This document shows, in pieces, positions 33,558 through 45,800 of a DNA stretch of 64,000 nucleotides (position 1 is the stretch's first letter; each line of letters starts with the position of its first letter). Origin of the DNA: Acipenser ruthenus (lineage: Eukaryota > Chordata > Actinopteri > Acipenseriformes > Acipenseridae); NCBI RefSeq assembly GCF_902713425.1, contig NC_081198.1, positions 20,877,188 through 20,941,187 of the forward strand, read 5' to 3'. Under the pieces are notes generated by a model. It was not told the origin of the DNA and did no database searches. It saw nothing but the letters and a program-made list of their open reading frames with translations. A program made the translations under genes and the position numbers.

Positions 33558-33711
33558 GGTGTGCACCGTTCCCGGAGGTACTGCAATACCGGGCCGATGC
33601 GTGGAGTGGACAGAGCAAGCCCCTGTTCCATCTCCCGATTCCAAAAATCAATTTAATATATGGTCCCCTGATAGGGGACGTATCAGATATTAAACTGATA
33701 AGAACAGATAC
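33558..33711 (-). pseudogene. RNU2: U2 3' fragment (nt 36-189) beside element 6
   Basis: It runs about 19 nt further toward the U2 5' end than most fragments and stops within the branch-point recognition sequence. It then joins a microsatellite piece, not the LINE directly. It carries one substitution near 33611 (gtggacagag for gtggacggag). Confidence 0.94.
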
Positions 33712-34375
33712 GAGAAAGAGAGAAAGAAAGAGAGAAAGAGATTTTACATTTTTTACATTTACACCCATTCGTTTTTTTCATTCATTTTACATTTCTTTTA
33801 AAGATGACATTCATGCATACAGACATACATTTTGTTTTAAAAGCATTTAAAATACATTTAAAAACACCAAGACAATTGTGCTTTGTACATGGTTAAAACA
33901 TACACAGATTAAAATCAACATGAAAAAAACCTGTGCTGCTTTAAAAGTGACTGGAAAAAAAGAAACATCTATAAAAAACCAGTGTTTGTGAGGGCCGGGG
34001 AGTGCTCTCTAAAAAAGTTCAAAAGTGAACATAAAACTAGATCTAAAACAGGGACAGGGGAAAAGGGACAGTGTATAGAACAGTGAGTTAAAATTCTAAA
34101 ATTTTAAAACACTTAAAATGTAACTTTTAATAGTTTACATTAAAAATCTTAAAGATACATAAAACAAAACAAAACAAAATCAAATAAAACATTCAACGTA
34201 AATCAAATAAAAGTCCATAAAACTGAAACAAAAAGACTACATAAAACCAGGGCACCGTTGAAAAAACGGTCATGCCAGCTAAAAAGGGCGGAATGCTGGC
34301 ATGACAAAATAAATAAAAGGCTTAGCGGTGCCCCGTAGTCCCGCTCCTAGGAGCTAGCGGTTCCAGTTTTTTCCT

Positions 34376-37300
34376 TTATTCCATCTTCACGTCCTGAAGT
34401 CCGGCGATCCTCCACTCCGCGCAGGCCTTGTCCTTCCCGAGGGTCCGGATGTCCAGAATTACAAAGTCCTTGATAAGAGTTTGTGCCCTTCTGGTCGTGG
34501 TGATAGTGTCTAGCTCCTGCTTGTGATAGACACAGACGTTACGGCCTTCCCACAGGATCTGCTTGACAACATTGATGACACGCCAAACGCACTTAGCTGT
34601 GCTGGTATCGATTCCTCCCGCAGGCCCATAGAGCACAGTCTCAGCGGTCATCTTGGCCGTGTCAGCAAACCTGTTTAGGAAGACAGAGACAGAGAGCCAG
34701 ACACTGCCAGCCACATCACACTCCCAGAAGATATGGGCTGGTGTTTCTCTCTTGCGGCACATTGCATAGGGGCATGTTTCTACTTGGGCTAGTCCCCTCC
34801 TGAACATGAACGCTCGAGTGGGGAATGCACTGTGGACGGTGTTCCATGCTATATCCTTCTGGACATTACTGAGGCAGCTGTGAGACACATTCTCCCAGAT
34901 TTTTTGGCTTTGGGTGAGGGAGAAAGTAGCTACTTTTTCAATTTCCTGGGAAGCGGCAAGATATTTAGTTACAGCCTTGTATTCCCAGGAGGCCAATTTT
35001 GCTTTATCTAAGCCCAATTTATATATAGTGTCCCTTAAGGTTCTATAATACAATGGGGGGTCCCAGGAGTACGGCACGGTGTTATCAATAGTGCAGAGGC
35101 CCAAGGCCCTGAGACAGGTGGCAAAATAGAAACGATTCATGTAACATACCTTCCTGTCCAGGGCCTGGATGTTCTTGATAGTTTGCGTGAGCCCCTGCAC
35201 TCGGGTGAGCTGCACAACGTCCGGGACCCCCTTACCTCCCTTCTTGTCGGCTTTACTCAGGGTGGCTCGCTTTACCCTCTCCATCTTGCTGCCCCAGATA
35301 AAGCGGTGGATAATGCGGTCCACCACTTTTTTGGTGGTCCTGTCTGGGGGAAAGATTTTTCCTACATAAGAGAGGATGGGGAACAGTATAGACTTTGTTA
35401 TTAATACTCTACCCGTCATTGTTAAGGATCTTGTGCTCCATCCGCCAATCTTTTTACGGACCTGGTTAATGGCCGCCGTCCAGCTCTGGGCCCCCGAGCT
35501 ATTGTTCTCGAAAATGAGGCCCAGAATCTTGATTTTGTCCTTTTTGACAGGGTACATGTCCGACAGTTCCCTATCTACCTGCCAATTTTTAGACACGTAG
35601 ACTTCGCTCTTGGACTTATTAATCACTGCCCCGGTCGCCGTGCAGTACTTCTCAAGGATATTACTAATCCGAGGTACCGACGATGTGTTGGTGCAAATGA
35701 GTGACACATCGTCCATATATGCTGTTGTTTTGACCTGGACCCCGTTGGATCCAGGCAGCTGGAAACCAGTTATATTGGTATCCCTACGAATTGCCTGCAG
35801 GAGGGGTTCAATGCACACGACATATAGCAGTGGGGATAGTGGGCAACCCTGTCTGACCCCTGACTGGATAGATATTTTACCAGTCAGGTGCCTGTTCACC
35901 AAGACTCGGGTACTAATGTTTGTATAGATGGTTTTAACCCACTCCCTAAGTCCAGGAGCGAATTTCATCTGGTCCATCACTTTGTACATATATTCATGGC
36001 TTACCCTATCGAACGCCTTCTCCTGGTCAAGGTTGAACAGGCAGAGGGGATGGTTCCGTTCTCTAGAATAAGCCAGAATGTCCCTTGTTAACATTAAAAT
36101 ATCCGTGATGGACCTCCCTGGGACGCCACAAGCCTGGTCGGGGCCAATGACCAAAGGGAGGTGTACTTGTAGCCGGAGCATCAGAGCTTTGGCTAGTATC
36201 TTGTAATCCACGCAAAGGAGGCTGATTGGGCGCCAATTCCGTAGATCTTTAACTTCCCCTTTCTTATGAAGGAGAGTAATTACACTCTCCCGCATAGAAG
36301 GGCCCAACCGCTTCTCCCTGTAGACCGCTCTGTAGACCTCCGCTAAATGGACTTTTAGCATGTCCCAAAAAAGATGGTAATACTCACCCGGGATGCCATC
36401 TGGACCTGGCGTCTTACCGGTGTTCATGGTCTTAACCGCCTGGGTGAGCTCCTCCAGCGTGAGTTCTGGGTCCTTCTCCTCCTCCTCGTCGTCCCGCACT
36501 GAGTCAGGCTCCAACTGGCTCAGGAACCACTCTATCAGGGTGTCATCTGTAGCTTTGATGTTATATAGGTCCCTATAGAAGTTCTCTACCACTTTTTTCA
36601 CTCCCTCACTATCCTCTACTATCCTCCCCCTGCTGTCGAGCATGGAGGACATCAAGTGCCGCTTCTCCCTCGTTTTCTGGAAGAAGAAGCGAGTACACTT
36701 TTCGTCTTCCTCCATTTTTTGCACTTTTGCATTGTGCATGACCTTTCGTTGTTCCTCCCTACAAAGCACTGAAAGATCTAGCTTGGTCTGGGCTATCTCG
36801 TCGCTTACAGGGAACCCCCGAAGCTGAAGCAGGCTCAGATGCTGGAGGGCAGCATTCAGGTGTTTATATTTGGCCCTCCTTTCTTTTGCTTTCCTCTTGC
36901 CTGCTGCTATGAAATAACCCTTAGTTCTGATTTTGACCATCTCCCACCACTCTATAGGGGAGTTGAATAGGTCACGCAAAGTGGTCCACTCAACAAGCCT
37001 GCTCTTATAGGCTGCAGCTATGGAGGGGTCATCGAGTAAGGAGGTGTTTAATTTCCAAACCCCTGACCCCATCTGGGAGGTCTGAGGGACCTGCAATGTT
37101 ACCTGCAGGAGCCTATGGTCAGAGAAGAAGACGGCCTGGGTGTCTACTGCCGTCTTCGTAAGGGAGCTGGTATGCAGGACGAGATCTATACGGGAGAAGG
37201 AGGTCCCAGATGAGCTCACCCAGGTAAAGGGAGGCACCAGGTCCTTACCTGCATCACACAGGGAGAAATCAGATATTACGGAGGACAAAACTCTACTAGA

Positions 37301-37819
37301 GCGGTCGTTGCGTGGCCTGCTCCGGTCTACGTCCCTCAGAGCACAATTGAAGTCACCTGACACGATGACGGGTACGTTCCCCAGCAGGAGTGGACGCAGC
37401 TGTGGAAAAAATTGAACTCTTTCGTTTTGGTTAGTGGGTGCGTAGACATTGACCAGTCTGAGGGGAGTGTTGTTGTAAGTCACATCCACGCTCAGAATTC
37501 TACCAGGTTCTACCTCCCTGCTGCTGCGGGAGGTAATAAATGGGTTTTTAAACAGGATACCTACTCCGTCGGCTCTGGCTATGTTGGAGCCCGACCAGAA
37601 GGAGTCCCCCAGGGTCCAACTCTCCTTCAGGTTCCTATAATCAGGGCTCGACGAAATACCACACTCCTGCAGAAAGATGAGATCTGCTTTCAAGTTAGCT
37701 AGATAGTTTAGTACATCAAATCTTTTTTGTGTCTCCCTGATGCTCCTGACATTAACAGACACACATATCAGGGCCATCAGGGTAGCTAACAAGAAAAGGA
37801 GTCGCTGCGTCCACCCCAT
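34376..37819 (-). CDS. Keno ORF2 protein, APE + RT, 1147 aa (element 6)
   Basis: Intact frame with all catalytic motifs. K1020M lies between the first two cysteines of the C-terminal CCHC motif and leaves the cysteines in place. Residue 1071 is D. Confidence 0.93.
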   Translation of the reverse strand: MGWTQRLLFLLATLMALICVSVNVRSIRETQKRFDVLNYLANLKADLIFLQECGISSSPDYRNLKESWTLGDSFWSGSNIARADGVGILFKNPFITSRSSREVEPGRILSVDVTYNNTPLRLVNVYAPTNQNERVQFFPQLRPLLLGNVPVIVSGDFNCALRDVDRSRPRNDRSSRVLSSVISDFSLCDAGKDLVPPFTWVSSSGTSFSRIDLVLHTSSLTKTAVDTQAVFFSDHRLLQVTLQVPQTSQMGSGVWKLNTSLLDDPSIAAAYKSRLVEWTTLRDLFNSPIEWWEMVKIRTKGYFIAAGKRKAKERRAKYKHLNAALQHLSLLQLRGFPVSDEIAQTKLDLSVLCREEQRKVMHNAKVQKMEEDEKCTRFFFQKTREKRHLMSSMLDSRGRIVEDSEGVKKVVENFYRDLYNIKATDDTLIEWFLSQLEPDSVRDDEEEEKDPELTLEELTQAVKTMNTGKTPGPDGIPGEYYHLFWDMLKVHLAEVYRAVYREKRLGPSMRESVITLLHKKGEVKDLRNWRPISLLCVDYKILAKALMLRLQVHLPLVIGPDQACGVPGRSITDILMLTRDILAYSRERNHPLCLFNLDQEKAFDRVSHEYMYKVMDQMKFAPGLREWVKTIYTNISTRVLVNRHLTGKISIQSGVRQGCPLSPLLYVVCIEPLLQAIRRDTNITGFQLPGSNGVQVKTTAYMDDVSLICTNTSSVPRISNILEKYCTATGAVINKSKSEVYVSKNWQVDRELSDMYPVKKDKIKILGLIFENNSSGAQSWTAAINQVRKKIGGWSTRSLTMTGRVLITKSILFPILSYVGKIFPPDRTTKKVVDRIIHRFIWGSKMERVKRATLSKADKKGGKGVPDVVQLTRVQGLTQTIKNIQALDRKVCYMNRFYFATCLRALGLCTIDNTVPYSWDPPLYYRTLRDTIYKLGLDKAKLASWEYKAVTKYLAASQEIEKVATFSLTQSQKIWENVSHSCLSNVQKDIAWNTVHSAFPTRAFMFRRGLAQVETCPYAMCRKRETPAHIFWECDVAGSVWLSVSVFLNRFADTAKMTAETVLYGPAGGIDTSTAKCVWRVINVVKQILWEGRNVCVYHKQELDTITTTRRAQTLIKDFVILDIRTLGKDKACAEWRIAGLQDVKME

Positions 37820-37824
37820 AGCGA

Positions 37825-39769
37825 CTATGATTGGGAGGTCGGGACACTCTTCCTACTCTTAGCTCTACGCTTGCTTCGAGGGGGCTTGGGCTTATTTGCA
37901 ACTCCCATCACCCCTGAGAAGGTACTCACTGCTGCCTCGTCCAAGAAGGCACCGTCTTTATATGCACAGTACGTGGAGTTGTTGGGGCTATTCAACTCCC
38001 CACAAGGTAAGTCTGGTGGAACTTGCTCAGGGCCCCTCGGAACGTGTGGGTCAGCTTTGTCCTGGGGGGGGTTATGACAGACAGCATTCTTTGGCTGTTA
38101 CCGTCTGTTGAATTGGAGCTGTTAGCAGACTTCTGGCTTACCGCGTCCAGGGGTATTCCCATGTCCTCCAGTGCTGTATCTAGGAGGACCTCTAGGGGGC
38201 CCCTGGTTTTGCCCATACAAGGGAGGGGGTCAAGGATGCTTTGAAGGGAGGCCCTTCGCTTGAAGAGGGTCATTGCTACAGAGGTACTGCTGGTCAGGGA
38301 AGGTGTTGACCCCGACCTCTCCCTCGGTGCATTAGTGAACACCTCTTCTGCGAGGTGTGCTAGGGTTTGTGCCAACGACTGGGAAGGCTGGCTGGGGATG
38401 CCCTGGCTGGCTGCTACCTGCCCACTAGGCGGCAGTGTAGCCGTCCCACTCGCCTCCGTCTCTGCCTGCGAGGGCAAGACTGGGGACTTTGTGTGGACAT
38501 TAGCTGGTTTTGGATCTATGGGGGCCACCTGCAACTTGCTGTCTTTGATCCTGATCTTCTTTCTTTTCCCCCCCTCGTCTCTACCCTTTCTTTTCCCCAC
38601 CCTCTGCTGGTTCTTCACTCCCTTCCCCTCCTTCTCACTCTCACTTTCACTGTCGCTTTTGCTTTCCTCCCCCACGGACTCAATCCTTATGGCGTCATAA
38701 CGAGAGCCGAGGGGGAGTGCTGGCACTGAGAGGGCCCTACTCAGGGGGGGGCCGCTGCTGGGTCCGGGCTCCCTCCCTGACTCGTGTTCTGCATCAGAGG
38801 AGCTACTGGAGGAGCTAGTGGAGTGGCTGTTGTACTCTCTCTCTGGGCTGGGGGAAGGGGTCCTCGTAAAACGGGACATGTCTCGGGGGCGGGGGGGTGA
38901 GGGGGTGCTGGTGATGATGGTGGTGCTGGAGTCTGGGTCTTGGATACTGTTGGTGGTGATGTGGACTGATCTTTGTTACTTGCTCCCTCTTCCTGCTCAG
39001 GCCTAGGCTTGTTCATGTTTGCCTTGCTGGCTCTGGCCATGTTGGCATAGGAAGAGGGGCAGTCCTTAAACAGGTGCCCCTTCTTTCCACACAAATTGCA
39101 CTGCCTCTCTTCTCTGCAGTGGCTGGTCTCGTGGGGGGCGCCGCAGTTCCTGCACTTGACTACAGTACACGCGGCCGCCAGGTGTCCTAATTCCCCACAT
39201 TTCCTGCAGAGTTTTGGCATCCCATTATAGAATACCAGCCCTCTGTTGGGCCCTAACACTATGGAGTTTGGAATGTGGCGGACGCCTCCAATGCCCGATG
39301 GATCAACATTAAGGCGTACCAGCCACTTTCTGGCTCCTGTCCAAACCCCATCTTCATCTGTAATTTTCCTCCCTTCTGATGACACCCTCCCATAGCGGTT
39401 AAGCCATGTTGTAATATCATAGTCGCTAACAGTCTCATTGAAAAATTGGACAGTAACAACTTTCATTTCTCTGTCTGTCAGTGCATCCACACAAAATTCT
39501 TTGTATGGAGCGAGATATTTATTCTCCCCCCAAAAGGACCACATTTCTTGTAACTTTTGGGGGTTCCTAAAACTGACCTCAAACACTTCCTTAAGCCCTG
39601 GCAATTTCACCAAACAATTCAAGTCAGAAGGGGAAAAACCCATACCCCTCTGAAGAATGGTCCGGCTGAACTCCAGTCTCGTCAGTCCTGGTTCCGTTTC
39701 ATCTTGCTTGTTTCTTGTGAAGCGCACCGCATTGTGCCTCCTGGTTTCCTGGGTTGGCCGGAACGCCAT
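37825..39769 (-). pseudogene. Keno ORF1, element 6, two frame changes
   Basis: An N-terminal frame of 342 aa (38741-39769) carries the core and knuckles. An overlapping frame opens at an ATG (MSRFTRT, 38879) and covers the Ser-rich, acidic and basic middle. The breaks are the shared 5-G run and an 8-G run near 38063-38070. Confidence 0.87.
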
Positions 39770-40796
39770 CCTTCAGCTGGCTCCTCCGATTGGGGTGGGA
39801 GAAGCCTCTGGACGTCCGGGTTGTCTCTCTCTACGGAAAAGAGACAACGTAAGCAGCAAATCTGGGCAGTTGAAGGAACTATTACTTTAGTCCCTGAGGA
39901 GATGGTTGCCTCGCAAGAGGGACCCCCTCCCCAGGTGAACGGTGTCCTTCCCTGGCGGAGTAGGGGGCGCTGCTTGGCACCGAGACCACGTAGGAAGAAT
40001 CGTGGCTGTGACGCCTCCTCGGGGTCCGGGGCCGCCCTCTGCTCCTCCCAGATGGTGCCCTCTGCTGGGCGCCTGCTGCTCTCTCGGTCTGGATCTCGAC
40101 TACAATCAAGGGCTGGGGATGAGGTCGTCTAGGTCATCAAAGGGTCCTCAAAGGTCGTCTGGATGGTAGGTCCTCCTTCTCTCTAACTCCAGGAACGTCT
40201 GGAAAAGCCGGAACCGCCTGAAAAAGAAAAAAACGGGAACCGCCTGAAAAAGAAAAAACTGCTCTCAACAGTCAACAAAATCTTGAAAGACCCTCGGCCT
40301 GGATTGGGCAAGCCAAAACCAGACTGAGCATTAGTCTTCCAAAAAGTTGCCGAGCTGAAGAAAGCCAGTCAAAAATAAAAAAAATTCTGTTCCTCCTCAC
40401 CCGAACAAACCTCTCAGACCCTCGGAGGGAGCGGGCAATGCCACTACCCTCTAAGCCTTAGTCTTAGAAAGATTTATTCGAACTGAAGAGAAGCCAGAGT
40501 ATATGGCTGGCTAAGAAGGACCTGGCATAGGGACATGTTCCACCACACTTGTCTGGTTAGCTGCATGCTCCCAGGAAACAAACTGCTGCTGTCTACATCA
40601 TCATCACATGTGAATAAAAGAAAGAAAGACAGCAAGAAAGAAAGAGAGAAAGAAAGAGAAAGAAAGAGAGAAAGAAAAAAAAAAGAAGTAAAACGGCGGG
40701 AAAACTTGCATCAACACTGGCACTCTCCCTCCAGCAGGGGTAGACAAAATGCTCACAGGAGAGATCCAGATCTGACTTTGACCAACGTTAGAGAAA

Positions 40797-40985
40797 GGTG
40801 TGCACCGTTCCCGGAGGTACTGCAATACCGGGCCGATGCGTGGAGTGGACGGAGCAAGCCCCTGTTCCATCTCCCGATTCCAAAAATCAATTTAATATAT
40901 GGTCCCCTGATAGGGGACGTATCAGATATTAAACTGATAAGAACAGATACTACACTTGATCTTAGCCAAAAGGCCGAGAAGCGAT
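40797..40985 (-). ncRNA. RNU2: U2 snRNA, complete copy 8
   Basis: Complete. Its spacer (tcatcatcacatg, and a short microsatellite) is shared with copy 10 at 49282, as part of an ~8.5-kb duplication. Confidence 0.97.
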
Positions 40986-41241
40986 GGCGACTTGGCCCTT
41001 GCCCGGGGCCCCCCAGCCCGGACGGCACAGGGGGATTCAAAGGTGGGTGCAAAATTCCAAGCACAAGCAGACCCCCAAAAAACGGGCTGCTGCTTCCAGA
41101 GGGGAAATGTGCAATTTAAGCAGGAGGAAACAAAACAAAGCAAAAACACACACATAACACCAAAAACAAAACATAAACTGGCGGAGTGCGTCTTACAAAT
41201 AGTCATGCCAAGCTGCTATGCTGTGCAAGGTGCCTTGGGTA
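40986..41241 (-). promoter_or_regulatory. U2 promoter, copy 8
   Basis: PSE-like motif at 41033-41045; SPH-like element at 41224-41241. Confidence 0.68.
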
Positions 41242-41570
41242 ACTACAACTGTGCCTCGCTGGCTGGCTGGCTTGCTAAGAAGGTCCTGGCATAGGGACAT
41301 GTTCCACCACACTTGTCTGGTTAGCTGCATGCTCCCAGGAAACAACCTGCTGCTGTCTACATCATCACCACATGTGAATAAAAGAAAGAAAGACAGCAAG
41401 AAAGAAAGAGAGAAAGAAAGAGAGAAAGAGAGAAAGAAAGAGAGAAAGAAAAAAAAAATAAGTAAAACGGCGGGAAAACTTGCATCAACACTGGCACTCT
41501 CCCTCCAGCAGTGGTAGACAAAATGCTCACAGGAGAGATCCAGATCTGACTTTGACCAACGTTAGAGAAA

Positions 41571-41759
41571 GGTGTGCACCGTTCCCGGAGGTACTGCAAT
41601 ACCGGGCCGATGCGTGGAGTGGACGGAGCAAGCCCCTGTTCCATCTCCCGATTCCAAAAATCAATTTAATATATGGTCCCCTGATAGGGGACGTATCAGA
41701 TATTAAACTGATAAGAACAGATACTACACTTGATCTTAGCCAAAAGGCCGAGAAGCGAT
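41571..41759 (-). ncRNA. RNU2: U2 snRNA, complete copy 9
   Basis: Complete common sequence. Its PSE region has a private two-base change, ggattcattgg for ggattcaaagg, near 41811-41818. Confidence 0.97.
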
Positions 41760-42015
41760 GGCGACTTGGCCCTTGCCCGGGGCCCCCCAGCCCGGACGGC
41801 ACAGGGGGATTCATTGGTGGGTGCAAAATTCCAAGCACAAGCAGACCCCCAAAAAACGGGCTGCTGCTTCCAGAGGGGAAATGTGCAATTTAAGCAGGAG
41901 GAAACAAAACAAAGCAAAAACACACACATAACACCAAAAACAAAACATAAACTGGCGGAGTGCGTCTTACAAATAGTCATGCCAAGCTGCTATGCTGTGC
42001 AAGGTGCCTTGGGTA
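41760..42015 (-). promoter_or_regulatory. U2 promoter, copy 9, altered PSE
   Basis: The PSE-like motif at 41807-41819 reads CACCAATGAATCC on the minus strand, where all other copies read CACCTTTGAATCC. This could weaken the promoter. The SPH-like element at 41998-42015 is unchanged. Confidence 0.66.
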
Positions 42016-42859
42016 ACTACAACTGTGCCTCGCTGGCTGGCTGGCTTGCTAAGAAGGTCCTGGCATAGGGACATGTTCCACCACACTTGTCTGGTTAGCT
42101 GCATGCTCCCAGGAAACAACCTGCTGCTGTCTACATCATCACCACATGTGAATAAAAGAAAGAAAGACAGCAAGAAAGAAAGAGAGAAAGAAAGAGAGAA
42201 AGAGAGAAAGAAAGAGAGAAAGAGATTTTACATTTTTTACATTTACACCCATTCGTTTTTTTCATTCATTTTACATTTCTTTTAAAGATGACATTCATGC
42301 ATACAGACATACATTTTGTTTTAAAAGCATTTAAAATACATTTAAAAACACCAAGACAATTGTGCTTTGTACATGGTTAAAACATACACAGATTAAAATC
42401 AACATGAAAAAAACCTGTGCTGCTTTAAAAGTGACTGGAAAAAAAGAACCATCTATAAAAAACCAGTGTTTGTGAGGGCCGGGGAGTGCTCTCTAAAAAA
42501 GTTCAAAAGTGAACATAAAACTAGATCTAAAACAGGGACAGGGGAAAAGGGACAGTGTATAGAACAGTGAGTTAAAATTCTAAAATTTTAAAACACTTAA
42601 AATGTAACTTTTAATAGTTTACATTAAAAATCTTAAAGATACATAAAACAAAACAAAACAAAATCAAATAAAACATTCAACGTAAATCAAATAAAAGTCC
42701 ATAAAACTGAAACAAAAAGACTACATAAAACCAGGGCACCGTTGAAAAAACGGTCATGCCAGCTAAAAAGGGCGGAATGCTGGCATGACAAAATAAATAA
42801 AAGGCTTAGCGGTGCCCCGTAGTCCCGCTCCTAGGAGCTAGCGGTTCCAGTTTTTTCCT

Positions 42860-45800
42860 TTATTCCATCTTCACGTCCTGAAGTCCGGCGATCCTCCACT
42901 CCGCGCAGGCCTTGTCCTTCCCGAGGGTCCGGATGTCCAGAATTACAAAGTCCTTGATAAGAGTTTGTGCCCTTCTGGTCGTGGTGATAGTGTCTAGCTC
43001 CTGCTTGTGATAGACACAGACGTTACGGCCTTCCCACAGGATCTGCTTGACAACATTGATGACACGCCAAACGCACTTAGCTGTGCTGGTATCGATTCCT
43101 CCCGCAGGCCCATAGAGCACAGTCTCAGCGGTCATCTTGGCCGTGTCAGCAAACCTGTTTAGGAAGACAGAGACAGAGAGCCAGACACTGCCAGCCACAT
43201 CACACTCCCAGAAGATATGGGCTGGTGTTTCTCTCTTGCGGCACATTGCATAGGGGCATGTTTCTACTTGGGCTAGTCCCCTCCTGAACATGAACGCTCG
43301 AGTGGGGAATGCACTGTGGACGGTGTTCCATGCTATATCCTTCTGGACATTACTGAGGCAGCTGTGAGACACATTCTCCCAGATTTTTTGGCTTTGGGTG
43401 AGGGAGAAAGTAGCTACTTTTTCAATTTCCTGGGAAGCGGCAAGATATTTAGTTACAGCCTTGTATTCCCAGGAGGCCAATTTTGCTTTATCTAAGCCCA
43501 ATTTATATATAGTGTCCCTTAAGGTTCTATAATACAATGGGGGGTCCCAGGAGTACGGCACGGTGTTATCAATAGTGCAGAGGCCCAAGGCCCTGAGACA
43601 GGTGGCAAAATAGAAACGATTCATGTAACATACCTTCCTGTCCAGGGCCTGGATGTTCTTGATAGTTTGCGTGAGCCCCTGCACTCGGGTGAGCTGCACA
43701 ACGTCCGGGACCCCCTTACCTCCCTTCTTGTCGGCTTTACTCAGGGTGGCTCGCTTTACCCTCTCCATCTTGCTGCCCCAGATAAAGCGGTGGATAATGC
43801 GGTCCACCACTTTTTTGGTGGTCCTGTCTGGGGGAAAGATTTTTCCTACATAAGAGAGGATGGGGAACAGTATAGACTTTGTTATTAATACTCTACCCGT
43901 CATTGTTAAGGATCTTGTGCTCCATCCGCCAATCTTTTTACGGACCTGGTTAATGGCCGCCGTCCAGCTCTGGGCCCCCGAGCTATTGTTCTCGAAAATG
44001 AGGCCCAGAATCTTGATTTTGTCCTTTTTGACAGGGTACATGTCCGACAGTTCCCTATCTACCTGCCAATTTTTAGACACGTAGACTTCGCTCTTGGACT
44101 TATTAATCACTGCCCCGGTCGCCGTGCAGTACTTCTCAAGGATATTACTAATCCGAGGTACCGACGATGTGTTGGTGCAAATGAGTGACACATCGTCCAT
44201 ATATGCTGTTGTTTTGACCTGGACCCCGTTGGATCCAGGCAGCTGGAAACCAGTTATATTGGTATCCCTACGAATTGCCTGCAGGAGGGGTTCAATGCAC
44301 ACGACATATAGCAGTGGGGATAGTGGGCAACCCTGTCTGACCCCTGACTGGATAGATATTTTACCAGTCAGGTGCCTGTTCACCAAGACTCGGGTACTAA
44401 TGTTTGTATATATGGTTTTAACCCACTCCCTAAGTCCAGGAGCGAATTTCATCTGGTCCATCACTTTGTACATATATTCATGGCTTACCCTATCGAACGC
44501 CTTCTCCTGGTCAAGGTTGAACAGGCAGAGGGGATGGTTCCGTTCTCTAGAATAAGCCAGAATGTCCCTTGTTAACATTAAAATATCCGTGATGGACCTC
44601 CCTGGGACGCCACAAGCCTGGTCGGGGCCAATGACCAAAGGGAGGTGTACTTGTAGCCGGAGCATCAGAGCTTTGGCTAGTATCTTGTAATCCACGCAAA
44701 GGAGGCTGATTGGGCGCCAATTCCGTAGATCTTTAACTTCCCCTTTCTTATGAAGGAGAGTAATTACACTCTCCCGCATAGAAGGGCCCAACCGCTTCTC
44801 CCTGTAGACCGCTCTGTAGACCTCCGCTAAATGGACTTTTAGCATGTCCCAAAAAAGATGGTAATACTCACCCGGGATGCCATCTGGACCTGGCGTCTTA
44901 CCGGTGTTCATGGTCTTAACCGCCTGGGTGAGCTCCTCCAGCGTGAGTTCTGGGTCCTTCTCCTCCTCCTCGTTGTCCCGCACTGAGTCAGGCTCCAACT
45001 GGCTCAGGAACCACTCTATCAGGGTGTCATCTGTAGCTTTGATGTTATATAGGTCCCTATAGAAGTTCTCTACCACTTTTTTCACTCCCTCACTATCCTC
45101 TACTATCCTCCCCTGCTGTCGAGCATGGAGGACATCAAGTGCCGCTTCTCCCTCGTTTTCTGGAAGAAGAAGCGAGTACACTTTTCGTCTTCCTCCATTT
45201 TTTGCACTTTTGCATTGTGCATGACCTTTCGTTGTTCCTCCCTACAAAGCACTGAAAGATCTAGCTTGGTCTGGGCTATCTCGTCGCTTACAGGGAACCC
45301 CCGAAGCTGAAGCAGGCTCAGATGCTGGAGGGCAGCATTCAGGTGTTTATATTTGGCCCTCCTTTCTTTTGCTTTCCTCTTGCCTGCTGCTATGAAATAA
45401 CCCTTAGTTCTGATTTTGACCATCTCCCACCACTCTATAGGGGAGTTGAATAGGTCACGCAAAGTGGTCCACTCAACAAGCCTGCTCTTATAGGCTGCAG
45501 CTATGGAGGGGTCATCGAGTAAGGAGGTGTTTAATTTCCAAACCCCTGACCCCATCTGGGAGGTCTGAGGGACCTGCAATGTTACCTGCAGGAGCCTATG
45601 GTCAGAGAAGAAGACGGCCTGGGTGTCTACTGCCGTCTTCGTAAGGGAGCTGGTATGCAGGACGAGATCTATACGGGAGAAGGAGGTCCCAGATGAGCTC
45701 ACCCAGGTAAAGGGAGGCACCAGGTCCTTACCTGCATCACACAGGGAGAAATCAGATATTACGGAGGACAAAACTCTACTAGAGCGGTCGTTGCGTGGCC

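Larger units (their letters stand above)
31681..33737 (-). repeat. U2 repeat block 6 (two complete units, 3' fragment, microsatellite patch)
   Basis: Periods are 791 and 790 bp. Microsatellites lie at about 31792-31867, 32560-32657 and 33351-33448. At 33712-33737 an extra piece of GAGAAAG microsatellite sits between the U2 fragment and element 6, where no microsatellite belongs. Confidence 0.92.
33738..40503 (-). mobile_element. Keno-like LINE, element 6, full length apart from the last ~14 bp
   Basis: A 6.77-kb copy: ORF2 34376-37819, ORF1 37825-39769, 5' UTR 39770-40503. The terminal atactcttttatt is missing. The 3' UTR joins GAGAAAG microsatellite at a shared GAG. Many variants are shared only with element 7 (ORF2 D63N, A955, F999, M1020), so the two are sister copies. 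Confidence 0.93.
40504..42221 (-). repeat. U2 repeat block 7 (two complete units, then microsatellite fused to element 7)
   Basis: The period is 774 bp, the shortest here. Microsatellites lie at about 40614-40687, 41381-41459 and 42154-42221. The last runs straight into element 7 with no U2 fragment between. Confidence 0.92.
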
